From positions 62,001-126,000 of the forward strand of contig NZ_JAAAKZ010000009.1 of assembly GCF_009905605.1 (NCBI RefSeq): a DNA stretch of 64,000 nucleotides, given 5' to 3'. The stretch is from Runella sp. CRIBMP. GTDB lineage: Bacteria; Bacteroidota; Bacteroidia; Cytophagales; Spirosomataceae. The notes under the pieces were generated by a model. That model was not told where the DNA came from, did not search any database, and saw only the letters and a list, made by a program, of their open reading frames with translations. Shown piece after piece: positions 61,168-64,000 of the stretch (positions are counted from its first letter, which is position 1; the number at the start of each line of letters is the position of its first letter). The translations under genes and the position numbers were made by a program.

Positions 61168-64000
61168 ATGTCTTCAGCTTCCCTGTACCGTTCGTTAGGA
61201 GTGCGAGCCGATGAAATTCGTACCGTTGGTTTGTTCTTTTTACATCATTTTTTTCTGGGTTTCGGCACGATGCTGATCTACGTATCGGCCAACGTAATCT
61301 TGCTCGAAAACCACCCTGAGAGCAGTCTGCCACTGGCCTATATGGCATCGGCAGTAGGGATGATGGTTATCGGAAAAGTGTATACCTATTTTGAGCATCA
61401 TCTTCGGCTCAATCAGTTAGTTATCAGGGTTTTGTGGGCGGTGATTGTGCTTACGGCCGTTATTTTGCTGTTGGTCATATTTGGCCATTCGGTCACGGCG
61501 GCGGTGGCCATTATGGTGGGCTTTCGCTCTATTTATTTGCTCACCAATCTTGAATTTTGGGGGGTCTCAGCGGTGGTTTTTGACGTGCGCCAAAGCAAAC
61601 GCTTGTTTGGTGTAATCAGCGCTGGGGATATGCCGGCCAAAGCACTCGGTGGAATGCTGGCGGTCTTGATTCATGGTCATACCGAACTGATATTCATGCT
61701 GTTTTTGGCATTTGGTTTCTTTTGGGCGGCCATGTATACGGCAGTTTTGACTTTTCGTTCGCACCACGTAACCACCGCGCACGGCAGTGCGGCTCCCATT
61801 CGACGGCGGCCTATGCCTCGCCTGATTACCCAGTTGTTTGGCGGAAGTGAGTTGATTTTTGCCATGTGCCTCAGCCTCACCGCTGTTGCAATGATGGCAA
61901 CGGGCGTTGAATATGCTTTTTTTATCAATGTTAAATATAAACTCCACAGCCAGGCCGAAGTGATGACCTACCTCGGCGGCGTGCTGACCCTGACTTACCT
62001 TTTGGCAACGTTTGTGAAGCTGGTCGTGTCGCGGCAGACCATCGACTACTTTGGTATCAACAAAGTACTGGCGTTGCTGCCCGTGGGTGGTTTGGGGGTG
62101 GCGGTCAGCTTGGGCGTTATTTTCTTGATGGGATATGATGAATCGGTTCAATTGGTGGCTTATTGCTTTGTGTATCTGGGTTTTGAAGTTGTACGAAGAG
62201 CACTTTTTGACCCCGTTTTCTTGGTGTTGTTTCAGCCGCTTTCTCCCCACCAACGCTTGCGCGGACATACCCTTGCCAAGGGATTTTATGAACCCTTGGG
62301 ACTTGGTTTAGGGGGGTTGATGCTTTATTTAAGTCATCATTGGTGGCAAGGAGGACAGTGGTTTTTAGTGGAAGAAATTGTGGTGGGGGCGGTTTTTGCA
62401 CTTTGGTTTTTGCGCCGTACCTACCTTCAGTACGTGGCCACGTTGCAGGAAGCACTCAGCAAGCGATTTGTGGCCGCCGAAGATTTGGCAATTCCCGACG
62501 AGGCCATAAAAGCGGTGTTGAAGAATCTTCGCAGTGATAAACCCAAAGAAGTCATCAATGCGGTAGAATGGCTGAGTAGCACGCCAGCGCACGGAGTGCC
62601 GCATACCAAATTGCACGATTATATCACCGAACTATTTACTCACCGCGACGACCGAGTACGATTGGTGGCCCTCGAAGCCGTCGATAAATTGGGGCTAGAG
62701 CTAAAGCCAGCGCAATTAAAGAAGTTGGCTCTGGAAGATTATTCCCCTCTTATCCGGGAAGTTGCCGCGCGGATTGTGAGTAAAAATACCCCGTCAATTG
62801 GTAATGAGTTGTTATATACGCCCGACATGGCGGTTAGGAAAGGGGCTATTTTGGGGCTTTTGAATAATGAGCCCAACCATTCTTTTGCCCTGACCGCCCT
62901 AGAAGCCATGCGTCAGAATTCCAACGCTAACAGCCAACTAGCTAGTCTGACAATTGTACGTTCTCTGAAACTGACGCGCTACATTGACTTTGTTAAAGCG
63001 TCGTTTGAACATCCTGACGCCGAGGTTGTTCGGGCTGCCATCGAGACCTCTGGGGTATTGCCAAGTGAGGTATTGAGCGCTCAACTGGTAGATTTTCTAT
63101 CGGAAAAGAACTATTGGCGTTTGGCGGCTAAGAGCTTGGCTAGTGTAGAGAAAGAAGCGTTGCCGCTCTTGACCGAACGACTCACAAAAACTACATCACC
63201 TGATTTGGAACGGCGCATTGTGGCGGTGTGTGCCCAAATGCAGTCCAAAGAAGCGTATCGGTTGTTGTTACAATTGCTTCAACGGCCGCATGTTTCGGTA
63301 AGGACAGCGGCTTTGCACGCACTGCGAAATTTTGATACTTCCAAAGAGGCATCATTGTTTGAAAAACTACTTCACGAAGAACTTTTGCTGGCTCAGCGCC
63401 TACTGCACGGACAGGCAGAACCCATTGAGACCGATCTCAAAAATAGCCTTATGTACGAACAAGAGGTGACGATTCAGCGTATTTTTGGCCTTTTGATGCA
63501 GCGCTATGACCCCGATTTGATTGCCAGTACCCAAAACAGCGTGCTGCACAGCTCGCGTGAGCGGCGCGCCAATTCGCTTGAATTACTCGAAAACAGCGTG
63601 CCCCGTCAGGTGTACGGGAGTTTGCACGCGTTGCTCGATGATGTGTCGGATGCCGAGAAAATCAACCGAATTGATGTTCAAATGGGGATGTTTTCAGCAA
63701 AAGACTCCATTAAAGGTTATATTCTTCAACAAGGGGCGCGGCACTTTACGGACTGGACCATTCGTCTTACCTTGCGTGGTGTATCGCCTGCTCAATTATT
63801 CAATTATCCTGATTTACAACTCATGAGTCATTCATCTGCCACCGCCAAAGTTTCAATTACGGAGCGTGTCATGGTCTTAAAAAATACCGATCTTTTTGCT
63901 GAAACTCCAGAAAACGTATTGAGCAGTATTGCGCCAATCATGAAGGAAGTGAACTACCTTGAAGGGCAGACCATTTTTGAAAAAGGCGATTTAGGTACGA
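61168..64000 (+). CDS. MFS-type transporter fused to HEAT repeats and a cyclic-nucleotide-binding domain (3' end outside window)
   Basis: An ATG at 61168 opens a frame that stays open for 944 codons to the right edge. Residues 1-415 are a 12-helix transporter-like domain resembling Npt1/Npt2 nucleotide transporters and related MFS proteins (VGLFFLHHFFLGFGTMLIYVSANVILLENHP, YFEHHLRLNQLV, EYAFFINVKYK, FVYLGFEVVRRALFDPV). Residues about 430-840 are alpha-helical HEAT-like repeats (DRVRLVALEAVDKLG, PLIREVAARIVSKN, VSVRTAALHALRNF). From about 905 a cNMP-binding domain begins (VLSSIAPIMKEVNYLEGQTIFEKGDLG) and is cut off by the window edge. The order suggests transport gated by, or reporting to, a cyclic nucleotide (inference). 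Confidence 0.85.
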   Translation, partial: MSSASLYRSLGVRADEIRTVGLFFLHHFFLGFGTMLIYVSANVILLENHPESSLPLAYMASAVGMMVIGKVYTYFEHHLRLNQLVIRVLWAVIVLTAVILLLVIFGHSVTAAVAIMVGFRSIYLLTNLEFWGVSAVVFDVRQSKRLFGVISAGDMPAKALGGMLAVLIHGHTELIFMLFLAFGFFWAAMYTAVLTFRSHHVTTAHGSAAPIRRRPMPRLITQLFGGSELIFAMCLSLTAVAMMATGVEYAFFINVKYKLHSQAEVMTYLGGVLTLTYLLATFVKLVVSRQTIDYFGINKVLALLPVGGLGVAVSLGVIFLMGYDESVQLVAYCFVYLGFEVVRRALFDPVFLVLFQPLSPHQRLRGHTLAKGFYEPLGLGLGGLMLYLSHHWWQGGQWFLVEEIVVGAVFALWFLRRTYLQYVATLQEALSKRFVAAEDLAIPDEAIKAVLKNLRSDKPKEVINAVEWLSSTPAHGVPHTKLHDYITELFTHRDDRVRLVALEAVDKLGLELKPAQLKKLALEDYSPLIREVAARIVSKNTPSIGNELLYTPDMAVRKGAILGLLNNEPNHSFALTALEAMRQNSNANSQLASLTIVRSLKLTRYIDFVKASFEHPDAEVVRAAIETSGVLPSEVLSAQLVDFLSEKNYWRLAAKSLASVEKEALPLLTERLTKTTSPDLERRIVAVCAQMQSKEAYRLLLQLLQRPHVSVRTAALHALRNFDTSKEASLFEKLLHEELLLAQRLLHGQAEPIETDLKNSLMYEQEVTIQRIFGLLMQRYDPDLIASTQNSVLHSSRERRANSLELLENSVPRQVYGSLHALLDDVSDAEKINRIDVQMGMFSAKDSIKGYILQQGARHFTDWTIRLTLRGVSPAQLFNYPDLQLMSHSSATAKVSITERVMVLKNTDLFAETPENVLSSIAPIMKEVNYLEGQTIFEKGDLGT

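Noticed and set aside
61567-62268. A 233-codon open frame on the minus strand, with smaller ones to 62616
   Set aside because: It lies wholly antisense to the transporter-HEAT-cNMP gene, has no recognisable domain and a His/Gln-rich composition typical of a shadow frame.

Overview
The window reads as chromosomal DNA of a Cytophagales-type Bacteroidota, probably near Runella, Dyadobacter or Spirosoma (inference). The evidence is moderate GC content, promoters of the TTTG / TAnnTTTG type, A-rich rather than Shine-Dalgarno leaders, sensor kinases with periplasmic jelly-roll and multi-pass sensors, an NrtR-type arabinose regulator, a PadR/PspC/head-GIN operon and a DUF4038 glycosidase. No rRNA, tRNA or CRISPR array was found.

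Layout. (1) 1-10.4 kb is an exopolysaccharide cluster: a phosphoglycosyl transferase with a degenerate receiver domain, two GT2s, an O-antigen ligase/polymerase-like protein, a GT14, and on the other strand a GT4 and a hexapeptide acetyltransferase. A GMC dehydrogenase and its small subunit sit inside it, and a CheY-like protein leads it. (2) 11.2-17.2 kb is a signalling operon: a three-receiver hybrid kinase, CheR, CheB and a receiver-kinase. (3) 17.5-19.3 kb holds a PPK2 and an MBL hydrolase. (4) 19.4-27.4 kb is a complete L-arabinose operon: araR (Nudix type), araB, araA, a GH51 arabinofuranosidase, araD and a sodium symporter. (5) 27.5-36.7 kb holds TSUP and MarC membrane proteins, a PadR/PspC operon with a clear operator and promoter, a decayed IS4 transposase, a DUF4038 glycosidase, a LolC/E-like permease and a PqqB-like MBL protein. 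(6) 36.7-45.8 kb is mostly housekeeping: ligA, pyrR with a structured leader, a MazG-type protein, Nudix, sulfatase, YggS, cupin, DinB and a PNPOx-like protein. (7) 45.9-52.9 kb holds an M20 amidohydrolase with a MocR regulator, an HD phosphohydrolase, a Uma2 protein, an S9 hydrolase, a Pycsar-type membrane effector and a CotH-like protein. (8) 53.0-61.1 kb has four paralogous orphan histidine kinases in a row. (9) 61.2-64 kb is a transporter-HEAT-cNMP protein that runs off the right edge.

The most interesting points are: the pseudo-receiver/phosphoglycosyl transferase fusion beside a genuine CheY; a 63-nt, codon-aligned, inverted-repeat-bounded insertion inside one kinase's ATPase domain, next to a 15-bp palindrome that also forms an intergenic hairpin; a pyrR leader with two mutually exclusive foldings; HD and Pycsar-TM proteins encoded separately a few genes apart; and the cAMP-sensor-like transporter fusion. 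All functional assignments come from reading the sequence; no database search was run.
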